This document shows, piece after piece, positions 1 through 12,413 of a DNA stretch of 64,000 bases. The notes beneath the pieces are model-generated. The model was given only the letters and a program-made list of their open reading frames with translations, did not search any database and was not told where the DNA came from. Origin of the DNA: Larix kaempferi (lineage: Eukaryota > Streptophyta > Pinopsida > Pinales > Pinaceae); NCBI GenBank assembly GCA_027924585.1, contig BSBM01000825.1:2336001-2400000 (forward strand). Direction: 5' to 3'. Position 1 is the first letter of the stretch; the number at the start of each line of letters is the position of its first letter. Made by a program: the position numbers and the translations under genes.

Positions 1-420
1 CCACATACACTTCTTCTTCAACTACACCATTCAAGAAAGTTGTCTTGACATCCATCTAGTGTATCTTCCATTTCATCACTGCAGCCAGAGCAAGTACTGT
101 TCTGATGGAAGTGTATCTGGCTACAGGAGCGAAAGTCTCTTCATAATATATTCCTTCTTTCTGGGAGAAGCCACGAGCTACAAACCTCGCCTTGTATTTC
201 TCTATACTGCCATCTGCAGCATGCTTGATCTTATAGATCCACTTGGAAGTCACAACAGACTTCCATTTTGGTCTCGAGACCACATCCCAGACATCATTCT
301 TCATGATTGACTAGTACTCCTTGATCATGGCATCCTTCCATTACCGCATCCCGGATCCTGGGAAATTCAAATTCTTCAATATCTTCAACATATAATTTTC
401 TTGAACTTCGTTGCCGGAAC
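1..420 (-). pseudogene. Ty1-copia reverse transcriptase fragment
   Basis: Translation of the minus strand gives the N-terminal part of a copia-type RT: a KNDVWDVV start, SKWIYKIKHAADGS, YKARFVARGFSQKEGI, YEETFAPVARYTSIR, then MDVKTTFLNG at the window edge. The frame is broken by a TAG just before MDVKTTFLNG, where the family normally has Gln, so a CAG-to-TAG change is the simplest reading. A second TAG sits just upstream of the KNDVW block. The element leaves the window on the left, so RNase H and the 3' LTR are not visible. A dead copy; it may belong with the LTR and primer-binding site near 3.1 kb, since orientation and spacing fit. Confidence 0.88.
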
Positions 421-3110
421 AAGTGTTGTTTTCATTCTTTTGTAGGTTATTGTACACAATCTTTCCTACAAGTCAAATTCAATTGCATGATTAGAAACTT
501 CTCATAGTTTTTCAAAAAACACATTTTTATGCATAAAGACATATGTCATTCAGTCATGCAATTATCTTAGCCAATGCTTCAATACAACATTTATCCATAT
601 CACGTATTCACACGGTAACTTTCTAGATGCCTTCCATCTCTACCAGAACATTTGTTAAGAGTGTGCACAACTCCCAACATGTTAGCAAAGTGGTTTCATT
701 CTAGATAAGTAGCAATGGAATGTTGTACAATACCATAGGCCACTTGCATATTAGTAGTATCTTGTTCATTAATGCAACTTTTCTGAAATGCAAAATGTAC
801 ATCCTAAATCTAGGAACATAAGTAATGTACATGAATGAACAACATCATTTAAGTAATAAGAAATGATAATTCAAATACTTATCTTTGTTTAGTTGTTGGG
901 TGGATTCCCTCTCAATATTTGCTTCCTTGCAGGAACTACTGGAGTGTGCTCCCTCTTGATCTTTGCTTCCTGGATTACTTGTCATTGAACTTATATCCAT
1001 CCTGGACCACTATGCATGCTTAAGTGTGCACTAGTGTCATCATTGTGTTATCCTCAATGTCTCATACATAACCATACATATATTAGTATAATCTCAATAC
1101 TATCGAAACATTATGATCCTAAATAATCTTATGTATGGTCATGATCATTTCACACACAGGTAATAAGTGTTAGTATTCAAGGTTTCAGGGAAGACTTCTT
1201 TTACTCATGCATATTCTTATTTGACCATAAGACTCTTCTGGTTAGTCATATCATCAATCAAAGTAAGAAACATAATATGCATAAACCCTTGATTACTTCT
1301 AACTTCAAGAATAATCATTATCATTCATACAAAAGTGTAAGATCCTAACACAAGGTAGGATTCTAACTTGATATAGGAAAAACATACATGGTTATCATGT
1401 TTGCTAGTTATGTCTGACATACCCAAACAATGTCTTCTTGTTCTCTTCAATGACTTGTGCTTAGTAACCTGCATATCTCATAAGTTAACCATTGTAGAAC
1501 CAAATTATACAAACCTCATAAGTAGAGCTTCTATGTGATTCATGACTATGAATGAGTCTTTTGTCTTCATGTCACCATGGTCATATGTTCTTGATCTAGA
1601 ACTTGATTTGTCTTTCTTAATGTACCTTTCATGTTAGCGGACAACATCAACCTCACACAACACCATAGTTCATTAGTACAATCATAAGTGTCATAACCCT
1701 AACCAATGAATGTCTTCTATCATTCGCATGCATTCATACTTTTACTAAGGTGATAAGACAAGTCAAGATTGAACTAACCTCAATAAAGACAAACATATCA
1801 TCATGAACAGATTTCAAAACATACCTGTAAGTCATACCTACTTTTGGTCTTCTTATGTAAGGCCTTAGCCTCATCTCCCTCTGGAACTGGAACCTCTTCA
1901 CTTATGTAGGTATCCAATTCATTCTCTTCTAGGATTAACCCAATCCACTTTGATTTGTTGAAACTGGATCTAGAGTTGGATTAGGGTTTGTCAGAGAAAC
2001 CCTAAAAATTCAAACTTTTGATTGGATGAAAAGATGTGCCTTGCTGAGCTAATTAAGCTGGTATACTTCAATTTTGAAATCTCCAAAATTTGACCCCTCA
2101 AAATTGCCTTTGAAACTTCGGGTACTTTTGGACAGGATCCCGAACTAGGGTTTGATAAAGCCCGGTATTCTGCCCATCCAAATGGTTCGATATTTTGTTC
2201 TAAACTTCTATTTTTCTGAGGATCTTCCGGCCGTGGTCACAGATTTCAAAAATTTCAACTTTTGCAGAAGCCCTAATTTTCCACCTTACCGGTCAAAATC
2301 CCGAACTAGGGTTTGATCAAGCCCGGCCTTCTGCCCAACCAAAAAATTCGATCTTGGTCTCTAAATTTTGATTTTGATGAGGATCATTCATCTTTGGACT
2401 CTGATTCCAAAAATTCCAAATTTCTACGAATCCCTAAATTCCTGCAACAGTGACAAGTGAAGAATGAAGGTACTCAAAATCCAATTCTGTTTTGACAGAA
2501 ATAGGCACCTAATTGTTTCTGGTGCATATCTGTAATTATGAATCCACTGGGTCTGAAACTTCTCCCTGTGGTGGCTTGACCTATCATATTTCCAACCCCA
2601 TAGGTCTTACCTCAATTGGATTCTTTGAGAGAGATTTATTCCAAGTGTCGCAACGTGACCTGTTTATGGGATAAAACAGGAAACCGAACTTGTACCATGT
2701 GCCATGTGTCACTAGTTCGACTTAGGCATCTGAAAAGAGGACCTGTGAAAGTACAGTCTGTTCCCTACCTGTAAATTTTTACTAAATTTCATTTGGAGCT
2801 TCCTAGCCCAAGTTGTGACTTTTTTTCCTAGGTCACCTATTTATGACTGAGATCTAGAAGAGACAAAAACCCTAGATTGTACAGGTCATAAAACAGAAAT
2901 TACAATGAATTAGATGTTGTTCTTTGGAAACAAGGTACATGGGGATCTTATCTATGACCTATAGAAGTTTCAGAACCTGAACTGTCACCAAAATGGATTT
3001 ATAGCAAAAGTGCCACAATGACTAGTTTTTGCTATATCAAGCCCTAGCTTCCAATTTGACGCAAGTGCAACAAGTCTCATAAATGCCATACCATGCCTTC
3101 CTTCAAGCTA
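421..3110. other. Non-coding DNA, possible decayed internal part of a copia element
   Basis: No convincing coding sequence is seen on either strand. It lies between the minus-strand RT fragment (1-420) and a minus-strand primer-binding site/LTR, so it may be the long untranslated leader plus unrecognisable gag and integrase of that element. I could not identify gag or integrase motifs in it. Confidence 0.4.
2130..2420. repeat. Two-unit imperfect tandem repeat, period about 160 bp
   Basis: The block containing CCCGAACTAGGGTTTGAT, followed by AAGCCCGG and TCTGCCCA, occurs at about 2139 and again at about 2300 with similar flanks (TTCGAT, then GAGGATC). It lies where the leader of a minus-strand copia element would be. 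Confidence 0.7.
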
Positions 3111-3122
3111 GCTTTGATACCA
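3111..3122 (-). other. Primer-binding site, initiator-Met tRNA type
   Basis: The minus strand reads TGGTATCAAAGC directly after the LTR end. This matches the tRNA-iMet primer-binding site widely used by plant LTR retrotransposons, with one change from the usual TGGTATCAGAGC. Confidence 0.7.
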
Positions 3123-3700
3123 TGTTATTTTTTCATCATTTAATTCAATATATCTAGGATCTTAACTGAAAGAACAACATGTACAACATATCAAGCATAA
3201 GAGACGAGACAAGAGACACAAAACATTTCACTAGGGAAAACCAAGAAGGTGAAAAACCACGCAACTTCCTCAGAGATAGAATAAGCACCAATACTAGGAT
3301 CACAATGATCAAACCCAAGAGATAGATATCTTCAGCAGAATACTCCTCCTCCACTTCTGTGCACTCCTCCTCTCTCTCACTAATGTGAAGTGAATGAATA
3401 ATAGAATGTGTCAAATGAGAGAGTCACACTCTCTATTTATACTTTTACTTTCACTTGACCTTTACTAAACTAGGTCGGCCCCAACTTAACCACTTAACAT
3501 AATGATGACTAGGTAGACCCCTCTAAGGTGGTGTAATAACCCTTTAACCCACATGACTCATACAGGGCCGACCCCATCAAGGTGGTCTAATAATCCATCA
3601 AGTATAAGTTACGACACTTACAATATAACTTGCGACACATGCAAGTACAACTGACAACACTTCCAATCGGAGGAATAATACATCTCCGTTGGGGATACAA
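3123..3700 (-). mobile_element. Copia-type LTR (5' LTR, minus orientation)
   Basis: The sequence starts with TGTTA next to the primer-binding site. On the minus strand it contains a clear TATA box, TATAAATAG, at 3433-3441, a normal place for LTR transcription to start toward the element interior. The outer boundary is uncertain (roughly 3650-3760) because no second LTR is present to compare. The 86-codon minus ORF inside it is part of the LTR, not a gene. Confidence 0.6.
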
Positions 3701-5680
3701 TAAAGTACAAATTTAATACATACAATATACAAGTGAATATCTTTCGAAGTTACAAATACATCAACACGCATAAGTTTTTATTTATTATGAATTTTGTTAG
3801 TAATGTATGGGGTTGAGCTTTCCAAAGAAGCCTGGAATGTTAGTCATGTTTCCTCCCTTGCACCGGGTTGATGGGAGGGGATGTGACAGCCTACAAGTAT
3901 TTCAAGCGAGCAATCCCATCCATGAAATCAATTGATGCAACTCCAACCCTGATTTCTTCAATGCTCAGTCATCTCAAAGATCAGCCTGCATGCAATCATT
4001 CAAAGGGTAAGAAAAATAAGGTAACTTACTATCCTATGTCAATTTATTCATTTAAAAAACCATGCAAGGCTAAAAGGTATATCATGAAGTTTCAAAATTG
4101 TTGATGGCACTGAAAAATGAGTTGGTGATTGTATTCATTCGGACTCCAGATATTATGGTCCATACTAATATTCGATGTGGGCATCGAAAATAGAGTCGGG
4201 GGGATGGCAAGTTGAGACTTTCTATTTTATGAATTCAATTTGAATATGAAGAAAATCAACTATGATAAAATGCATGTTGTTGGAACACAAGTCATGGTAA
4301 AATCAGCTGTTATAAAGTGCACGATGTTGATCTCAAGCCCATCACTTTGCAAATTTAAGTCCTGGTACAAAAAGTAAAGAAAAAAAAATTCATGGTAAAA
4401 TCAGTTGTAATAAAGTGCATGATGTTGGATCGCAAACCCATCAATTTGTATATTTAAGTCCCGGTACAAGTGGTTAAGAGAAAAAAAAATTAAAAATAAT
4501 TCAAGAGGGTAGAAAGAAACATGTTTGATACTGCAAAAAAAACACAATCAACAGCTAGGAACTTTCTTTCTCTTGCATGACAGTTACCCACTTCTCAAGA
4601 ATTGTTTTGTTGCATGAGGAAATGCAAAATCTTAAAGTTGGGGCATATTATGGGCCCCTAAAAAGGCACATTATTTATCCCATCTAATGGAACATAAAAT
4701 AATTATGAGGAGGAATAAGGAATTAAAATGACAAGATAAATTTAACTTTATGACATTTTTTCCTAAAATCCAATGCGTGTTTGTTTTAATGAATATCTTG
4801 ACATTGTTTAGTATTGTTCCCTAATTTTCTTATTCATTTGATTTATTTATGACCTAATATTTTCCGAAGTATTATTCATTTGTGGTGAATCTATAGGTGG
4901 GAGATTATCTAAAAGCTAATTGAAAGACTCTCAAGTTATAAAAATCAGCTCAATCTCTCTCAATCAGTTCACTAGATTTTGTTGGAGAGATTTAAGGGAT
5001 TATGTCCCCTCTTGATTCTCAGAGCTTCCAGTTCATAAATAAGGACAATAGATCATCTAAAGGTGAAATCATAGAGGCCAATTCGAATTCCTAAGAGGGG
5101 GAATCAATCCCACAAAATCAGCATGCACATTTCTAGTTAACTAGCACATTTTCCTTAAATCAAGGAGTTGATTGAATGGATAGTTTTCTCAAGTGTCGAT
5201 TATTCTCGGGAACTTCCAACACATCGAAGAAGGACTCAACATCATCCCAAGTCGAAATCATGGAGGCCAAGTCGAATTTATAAAGAGGAAAGCAATCCAC
5301 TAACTTACATGCATATTACTAGTTAATTGGGACAGCTTCCACAAATCAAGGAGCTGATTTGCATGAGCATTTTTTAGTTATTCTTGTCTATATAATTGTG
5401 CGTCTGATAGCATGATGGAAAGCTTCTATTATTATTTTTCTCTTATCATTCCCTTTTTTCTTTCTTGCTGGTAAAGGTGAATTTGTAAAGGACAATTTGA
5501 TGCCCTGTTGTAATGGCATAATTTTAATGAATAAAATATATTTTTGTTCCATCTTTAATATACTTGCTTAAGCAAGGGTTCCAAGATCTTCCTTGGGTTG
5601 GTACAAATCAAGGGAACGACTGAGAACCCCTACATGTCTTTCATTTAATTTATTTTATTTTGTTCCATTTGATTCCGTAC
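3701..5680. other. AT-rich intergenic DNA
   Basis: No coding or RNA gene is recognised. The only structure seen is the 98-bp duplication listed separately. Confidence 0.6.
4292..4488. repeat. Direct tandem duplication, period 98 bp
   Basis: Two imperfect copies, 4292-4389 and 4390-4488, each start TCATGGTAAAATCAG, continue through TAAAGTGCA and TTTAAGTCC, and end in an A-rich tract. A partial third copy may precede them from about 4259. Confidence 0.75.
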
Positions 5681-5689
5681 GTTTTTCTT

Positions 5690-5800
5690 TCTTGCAGTTT
5701 CATGTAACATTTATGTAGTTTCCTATAACGTCTTTTGTATTTTCCTGTAACGTTTATGTAGTTTCCTATTACATTACTGTAGTTTCCTGCATAATCGTTT
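5690..5800. repeat. Short minisatellite with GTAGTTTCCT motif
   Basis: Degenerate units of about 30 bp with the pattern TTTCCTGTAACGTTTATGTAG are repeated three to four times. Confidence 0.55.
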
Positions 5801-5859
5801 TTCTTACAAATATATTAGTCATTTCATATTGTTTTGTATTCGGTTCTTACAAAATTAAA

Positions 5860-6345
5860 GTAGTTAGATGAATTTACATGCTTTCTTTAATTAGATTAAT
5901 TTTACATGCTTTCATAGATTAGATTCATGCTTTTATTTAGTTAGATTCATGCTTTTATTTAGTTAGATTCATGCTTTCATAAAATAGATTCACGCTTTCA
6001 TAGATTAGATTCATGCTTTCATAGAATAGATTCATTCTTTCATAGAATAGATTCATGCTTTCATAGGATATATTCATGCTTTCCTAGATTAGATTCATGC
6101 TTTCATAAAATAGATTCACGCTTTCATAGATTAGATTCATGCTTTAATAGAATAGATTCCTGCTTTCATAGAATAGATTCATGATTTCATGAAATAGATT
6201 CACTCTTTCATAGGATAGATTCATGCTTTCCTGGATTAGATTCATGCTTTCACAGATTAGATTCATGTTTTTATTTAAATTAGATTCATGCTTTCATAGA
6301 TTCGATTTATGCTTTCATAAATTAGATTTCCATGCTTTCGTAGAT
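5860..6345. repeat. Minisatellite array, unit about 21 bp
   Basis: More than 20 imperfect copies of TTAGATTCATGCTTTCATAGA, with A/T-type variants, run through this stretch. It explains the 85-codon plus ORF at 6223-6480, rich in Phe, Leu and His, which is not a gene. Confidence 0.9.
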
Positions 6346-6544
6346 TTACATTTCTTGTCTTTCTTAATTAGCATTTCAATTTTTCCTAGATTGAGTTGTT
6401 GCTTTACATTTATTGTCTTCCTTAATTGTTATTTCAAGCTATTTCATTTGCAATTGCATATACATGCACGGTACCTCTAAGTTTGTATGAACTCCCGGAT
6501 TTATAATTTAAGTAATGAGCCAAGGGATTTAGTTTTATAGTTGC

Positions 6545-8010
6545 AATTCTTTGGCCCACCAATGTTCCTTAATGAAGAATAATATTTGGGATCATGTGCC
6601 TCTTATGGAGGGAAGAAAACTTGTCAGATGTAAATGGGTGTATAGAACTAAGTATGCATCAAATGTAAGTGTTGAAAGACTTAAGGCAAGGTTAGTTTCC
6701 AAAGGATTTTCCCAAGTTGAAGGGAATATACAATGAAACCTAAGCCCTTGCAAGAAAAATGAATTCCATTTGCTTTTTTCTATCCCTTATTGCCTCACAT
6801 AAATGGGAGGTCCAACAAATGGATGTAAAATCCACCTTCTTACACGGGAATTTTCAACAATAAATTTTCCTAGAATAACCTCTTGGCTATGTTTAAAACG
6901 ACTCAAATTTTAGTTGCCTCCTTAAGAAAGCTCCTCAAAATTGGTATGCCAAAATGGATAGATTTCTTCTTGAAATTGACCTTTATATATGTCATTCTGA
7001 ATTGAATGTGTATACCAAGAAAGTAGGAATCCATATCATAATCCTTGCTCTTTATATCTATCACCTTATTATTTCTATTAGTTGACACTAATTAACCCTA
7101 TGAAATACAACCTTAAGAAATAATTTGAAGTGACCAACTTAGGACATTTGCATCATTTTCTTGGCCTCCAAGTCTTGCAAACCAAAGAAGGAATTTTTCT
7201 TTCCCAATCTAAGTGTGAATATGACCTTCTTCATCACTTCCATATGGAATATTGTAAACCAACCCCATCTCCCTTCCAGTTTGGATTCAAACTTACTGTC
7301 ACCCCCACAACACCCGAAGTAGATGCCATCTTGTATAATTAGTTAGTTGGAACCCTTCTGTACTTGACTCATATCCATCTTAATATTACCTTTGATGTTG
7401 ATCTTGTTGCCCGATATATGAAAACACCCTATGAAAGTCTTTGGAAAGTAGTAAAAATGATACTTCAATATATTTTGGGTACTGTTTAATCTAGGATACA
7501 TTATAATCTAGGGGGGGACTCCTTTGTTGGTTGGTTTCATTGATTCCGATTGGGATAGAAACTCTGATGATCGAAAGTCTATTGTAGTTTATTTTTTTAG
7601 TCTTGGTTTTGGACCTGTCACTTAGGCTTGTAAGAAACAACAATCTCTCGCTCTTTCTCCAACAGAAGAAAAGTATTGAGTCGTAGTTAATGCAAGTCGA
7701 GAATCCATATGGATTTGATAGATCCTTCCAGAATTTGGATTCTAGTGGCAGCAACTTGCTACCCTCTAGTGAGACAATTAGAGTGCCATCAAGATCGCCA
7801 AATATCTAGTTCAACATCAGTGCAACAAACATATCGATATACTGATGCACTTCATAAAAAATATTATTCATGGAATTTTTGAAGTGCTCTTTTTCCCTGC
7901 AAATGATCAAGTTGCAAACATATTCACAAAGTCTCTTACTGAAGCAAAGTTTTCTAAACTTTGATCTATGTTAGGAGTTCAAGAATTTGTCATTATGAGG
8001 GGGGTAGGCT
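6545..8010 (+). pseudogene. Ty1-copia RT and RNase H, degenerate
   Basis: Pieces in all three plus frames line up in the correct order with copia pol. RT start: KNNIWDHVP, CKWVYRTKY, LKARLVSKGFSQVEG (6551-6736). Next comes a shifted segment with QMDVKSTFLHG and APQNWYAKMD. The block MTNLGHLHHFLGLQVLQ with GIFLSQSKCEYDLL and CKPTPSP follows at 7130-7342, then GTLLYLTHIHLNI. RNase H remains (CKKQQSLALSPTEEKY, VNASRES) and a tail, DQVANIFTKSLTEAKF, ends near 8010. Many frameshifts and stops are present, so it is dead. A polypurine tract and 3' LTR follow. Gag and integrase are missing upstream, where the minisatellite begins. Confidence 0.9.
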
Positions 8011-8078
8011 CTAATGCCTTCTTCCTTATCCTATTTTTTCACCTTTGTAAATACTCAATCCTATCCCAAGTTGTTCTT

Positions 8079-8087
8079 AAGGGGGGA
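8079..8087 (+). other. Polypurine tract
   Basis: AAGGGGGGA lies immediately before the TG start of the 3' LTR, as expected for plus-strand priming. Confidence 0.75.
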
Positions 8088-8456
8088 TGTTGGCCGGATA
8101 TTTAGACACTTAAGAACTAGTTACGATCAACTTGGTATAATGTATCTTTAGGTAAAGTGTGTTTCTTTAGTATGCATTAGTACTCATTTGTACTAATATA
8201 ATCTGACAGTAATGACATGTTCTATACATAAAATGATTTCATGATTCATCTTCACCTTGATATTAGCAACTACTAACCATGGATTAGCACCCAATTGGTC
8301 CAAAAGCTCTATTTAAAGAGCATGGAAGGTTATTTGCTTGATGATCTATTGTAAATAACTCATATGTAAATTATTTTTCTTCTTGCAATAATATATTTCC
8401 TCAAGTACCTATTTGGATGGATTCATGGACTATTTCCCTCTCTAAGGGTTTTAACA
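8088..8456 (+). mobile_element. 3' LTR of the 6.5-8.5 kb copia element
   Basis: 369 bp from TGTTGG to TTAACA, directly after the polypurine tract. A TATTTAAAG promoter-like motif lies near 8311. No partner LTR is seen upstream, so the element is 5' truncated. Confidence 0.75.
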
Positions 8457-8589
8457 AACTAAAAACATTAGTGTGTTGATCTCTAATTTGTTTGTGTGAG
8501 CAATTTCTTAAGGTGTTCGACATGTGTGGAAATACCCTATTTTAGTCAAACAACACTATGGAGCATTACTTCTCTTGGAGGACATGGTG

Positions 8590-10086
8590 TAAGAATCATC
8601 AAAATTCAAGATCGAGAAGGCAAGAGTGTTCAAGGGTTGTGCACTCAACAAGCATACTAATACTTATTTCCCTAACGCTAAGAACCAATCAAGAGATATT
8701 CTTGATCTCATTCCTCTAGAGGTTAGTAGATAGATGATTTCAACTTATTTGACAAGTAGAATTTACTATTTCTCTTTTATTGGTGATTCCTAAAGAAAAC
8801 ACTAGACTTACTTTATGAAGACTAAGGATGAAGCATTCTCTAAGTTTCCATAGTTTAAGGCCTTAATTGAGAATCAAACAAGTGAGAAGATCAAAGTGTT
8901 GATATCTTACAATGGAGGAGAATACACCTCCAAGAAATTTGATGCATTTTGCAAAGAAGAACGGATCAAGAGGGAAATGATATTACCTTACATCCCATGA
9001 AAAATGGGATTGTAGAGAGGAATAGTCGTTCCATCATAGAGACAACCAAATCCTTGATCCAAGATAAGGATTTTCCCATGTTTCTTTGGGAAGAGGCATG
9101 CAATACAACAATATATATTTTGAAAAATTGTCCTTATTATTCACATGGCATTGAACAATAAGACACTAAAAGAATCCTTTACTAGTGAGAAGCCTCGTGT
9201 ATCACACTTTCTTGTATTTGGTTTTCCTATTTACATTCATTTTCCTGATGAGAAGACTAAATTTCAACACTTGAGCATGAAAGTTATTTTTTCTTCGCTA
9301 TAATTAAATCTCCACAACTTACCATATTTATACACTACATCATAGAGGAAGAATATGGTAAGGTGAGTTGTTAAATTTGAAGAGGGTGCATTATCCCATA
9401 ATTCTCAAGAGCCTCCTATGGAGGTTGGGGAGGGAAAAAAATTGTTTTCCCAAGTGGTATCCTTAGATTAGAGAAAAATAATATCTATATAATCACTATT
9501 ATGGTGAAGGAACAAAGGATTCTTTACAATCTAGTTCAATAAGGAAGTCAAGATTCCCTACCTAGAAAGTTTGCAAGAGACACATGAGCTAGTAGTAGTA
9601 CCAACATATTTTGTTTCAAGTGATCCATCCCTCTAAGAAGTTTACTACTTATGTTTCATTGGTGTCTTATATAATTGATGCAGAGCCTTCCAACTTGTAG
9701 GAGGCAAATGCAAAGGAGGTACTATGGAGGGATTCCATGATTAAGGAATATAAATCCATCTCAAAGAATAATGTATGGTTGATTGTTCCAAGAGTAGTGG
9801 AGAAATAAAGAATTGATTTTAGACGGTTGTTCAAGATAAAACACGCCATTGATGGGGTCATGGAGAAGTGCTTTGCCAAATTCATAAAAATAGAATTCTC
9901 CTAGCGAAAGGGATTTTATTATGATAATACCTTTTCTCTTATCATCAGGGATAATTCTATCAAAGTCATCATGTCTTTTAACAAAAATTCCTAATTATAC
10001 CTTATATAAAATGGATGAAAAGATAATTTTCCTTTTGACCCATTCAAAAAGGAGGTGTAGATTATTAAACAAAGGGGATTTGAGTT
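8590..10086 (+). pseudogene. Ty1-copia integrase and first half of RT (left part of a split element)
   Basis: Integrase remains in order: a KGCALNKHT-like end of the pre-integrase region, SYNGGEYTSKKFDAFC, IVERNSRSIIETTK and FLWEEACNTTIYILKNCP (near 8890-9150). EKPRVSHFLVFGFPIYIHFP (9180-9240) marks the region after integrase. RT starts near 9660 with WRDSMIKEYKSISKNNVW, FKIKHAIDG and FYYDNTFS, and is cut at 10086 in a GFEVHG-type block. That block resumes at 16551, so a gypsy element interrupted this copy. Stops and frameshifts are frequent. The same family occurs at 26.7-27.9 kb and 34.1-34.5 kb. Confidence 0.87.
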
Positions 10087-10972
10087 TGATCTATAAATTG
10101 TCATGGATATTCCACTGGAACAATTCGTCATAATGGATCCTACAACTAAGTTCTTATTATATTAGCTTATTTTTATTGAATGCCAAATAACTGGAATTGA
10201 AACAAGAATAACTAGAGAAAATAAATACACAATCCACACAATAACACAACATATATCCTAGGAAAACCCACTATGGGAGGAAATCTAGCCACAAATGAGG
10301 AGTATGCCTTGCTCTTTATGTCAAATTGCAAATACAAAGGAAATGGTACTCTCTATGGATTTACCAATGACTTTGCAACCAGAATGGCTACTACAGGATC
10401 TCCTATCTCCTATGTTCTACTCTAATATTCACTCATGTGTTGTTTTTCAACTACGAACAATACCATCCATCAAAATAATGGAATCCACTTCTCTTCTAGC
10501 GGCTCGGTATTTAACATAGCTCGATAGTTGTCTAGGGTTGGGTTTAGGATTTATGCATGCCCCAAATCATGATTAGGGTTATTTTTTTGGTCCTTCTAGA
10601 ATTTTATTGAAGGTCCACACGTGAATAGCTCCACATCATGTGTGAGAAATGAGAGCTAACGTGGATTCCACTTGGTACCATGGTGGTCAACTAAATATGT
10701 CAACTTGTGGGAGGCATAACGTTTGCATACGAACTTTGTTTGAGGTTATTTTGGGACCATTGGAAAGGTATCAGAGTGTAGAATAATGTGAAGGTTTGGG
10801 AACCCAAAAAACATTATTTAGACCTTAAATTAGGCCCCTGAAGGTTCTGGACCCCAAATATGAAAAATGATACTTTCCATAAAATGGTCCCTACAAGCCA
10901 ATTGACTTAATATTTTGACCCCAAAATATCCAAGTAGGTGACAAATTATATATTGATCCATTTCATATCTCA
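10087..10972 (-). repeat. 3' LTR of the nested gypsy element
   Basis: It aligns along its whole length with 15644-16545, for example TCATGGATATTCCACTGGAA near the left end and ATTGATCCATTTCATAT near the right end. Confidence 0.9.
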
Positions 10973-11019
10973 CCTCCCCATTTTCGGAGTATTTTTGTCC
11001 CCAAAATCATTTGATAAAT

Positions 11020-12335
11020 GAGGTGAGGAAATTTTTCCTCTACCTTCTCCTTGGAGTACCATTTAGCCTTTCCTGGAATTTTTCCTTTTAACCCCACCTA
11101 CTAGAGTTCATATTGTCCCCACTTGGTAGTTCTGGAATTCTTATGCAAAAAAAATTCTTCTACTAACTCTACATAAGCCTCTGGTGCTAAGTCCTCTACA
11201 GAAGGTAGGACCTGCTCAATTTCCTTATCCAACATGGAAGGTTCATAGAGTTTCATATTTTCCACATTCACTACAAAGTAAATGCACATGTATGGGGGTA
11301 GATTGATTATGTAGGCAATATCTCCCACCTTCTCCAGTACCTCAAAATTAACATACCTTAGAGACTTGATCTTCTTACTAGGACCCTGTAGTCTTTCCTT
11401 ATTTAGGTGTAACCATACTATGTCTCCCACCTTGAATGTTTTCTCAACCCTGTGTTGGCCATGTATTTCCTTGTACTTTTCTTGTGAATTCTTCAGTGCC
11501 TCATGTACTTGTAAATGGATATTCCTAATCTTATTAATGAACTTTTCATCTCTTACTGCTTCACTTGTAGTGTCTTCCCTCACTCCCCCTTGCTGTCAAT
11601 AAACAACATCTAGAGGTGAAGGTGGCAAGTATCCAAAACAAGTTTCAAAATGGGACTTCCCATTGGAAGTGTAGACTACTCTATTATAAGAATGTTATAT
11701 GTAGATCATGCTTTCATCCCAAGTCTTCATATGCTTCTAATTGTAACCCCTCAAAAGTTGTACTAAAGTCCTATTGACTACTTATGTCTATCCATATTTC
11801 TATGAATGGAATGTTGTAGACCTATTCAACTTAGTATCCATCTTTTCGGAAAGTGTAGTCCGAAATGTACTGAGAAATATGTATCCCTATCTAAGATGAT
11901 TCTCCTTGGTATCCCAAAGTCCACCCATACATGTTCAAAGTACATGTTTACTTATTCTTTTCCTTTGATGGTATTTTTACAAGGCATAAGAATGCACATC
12001 TTGCTAAATTTTCCAACTACCACAAATAGATAGTCATGTCCCTTCCTAGTGGTTGCAATACCACCCAAAAAATCCACGGAGATGGTCTCCCATGGTGTCG
12101 TAGGAACAGGTAAGGGATGGTATAGACCTCGGTTCCTATTGTTGGGCTTACTTTTGCAGTAAAGTATGCATCCTATGATTAAACAAGCCACATCTTCTTG
12201 CCTTCTAGGCCAGTAAACATAGATATGTAAGTTTGCAACTGTCTTCCCTACACCAAAGTGCCATGCAAGTTTGGAGGTGTGTGCCTCTTTGATAATCTTC
12301 AATCTATCACTTTTAGGAACACAAAGCTTATCCAT
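11020..12335 (-). pseudogene. Gypsy integrase with C-terminal chromodomain
   Basis: The zinc-binding module is at the right end: EAHTSKLAWHFGVGKT, YWPRRQEDV, then GCILYCKSK. The start of the catalytic core, PWETISVDFLGG, follows (11952-12335). After a decayed stretch, 11101-11583 carries the C-terminal DNA-binding part (FKVGDIVWLHLNKERL, FEVLEKVGDIAYIINLP). The chromodomain begins near TTKWGQYEL, crosses a TAG at 11101 and continues in the same frame as VGLKGKIPGKAKWYSKEK down to about 11020. This places the element among plant chromoviruses, whose chromodomain is thought to guide integration to marked chromatin. Stops make this copy dead. Confidence 0.87.
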
Positions 12336-12413
12336 ATTTTAGAGTAACTCATCCTAGAGATGATAGTTAGCCTTGTTGTCACCTTCGTCTACATGGAATT
12401 ATCCTTGCAGTTA

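Noticed and set aside
3154-3414. 86-codon minus ORF with a Glu-rich start and hydrophobic segment
   Set aside because: It lies inside the copia LTR, downstream of its TATA box; composition reflects LTR sequence and no family fits.
6223-6480. 85-codon plus ORF rich in Phe/Leu/His
   Set aside because: It translates the 21-bp minisatellite.
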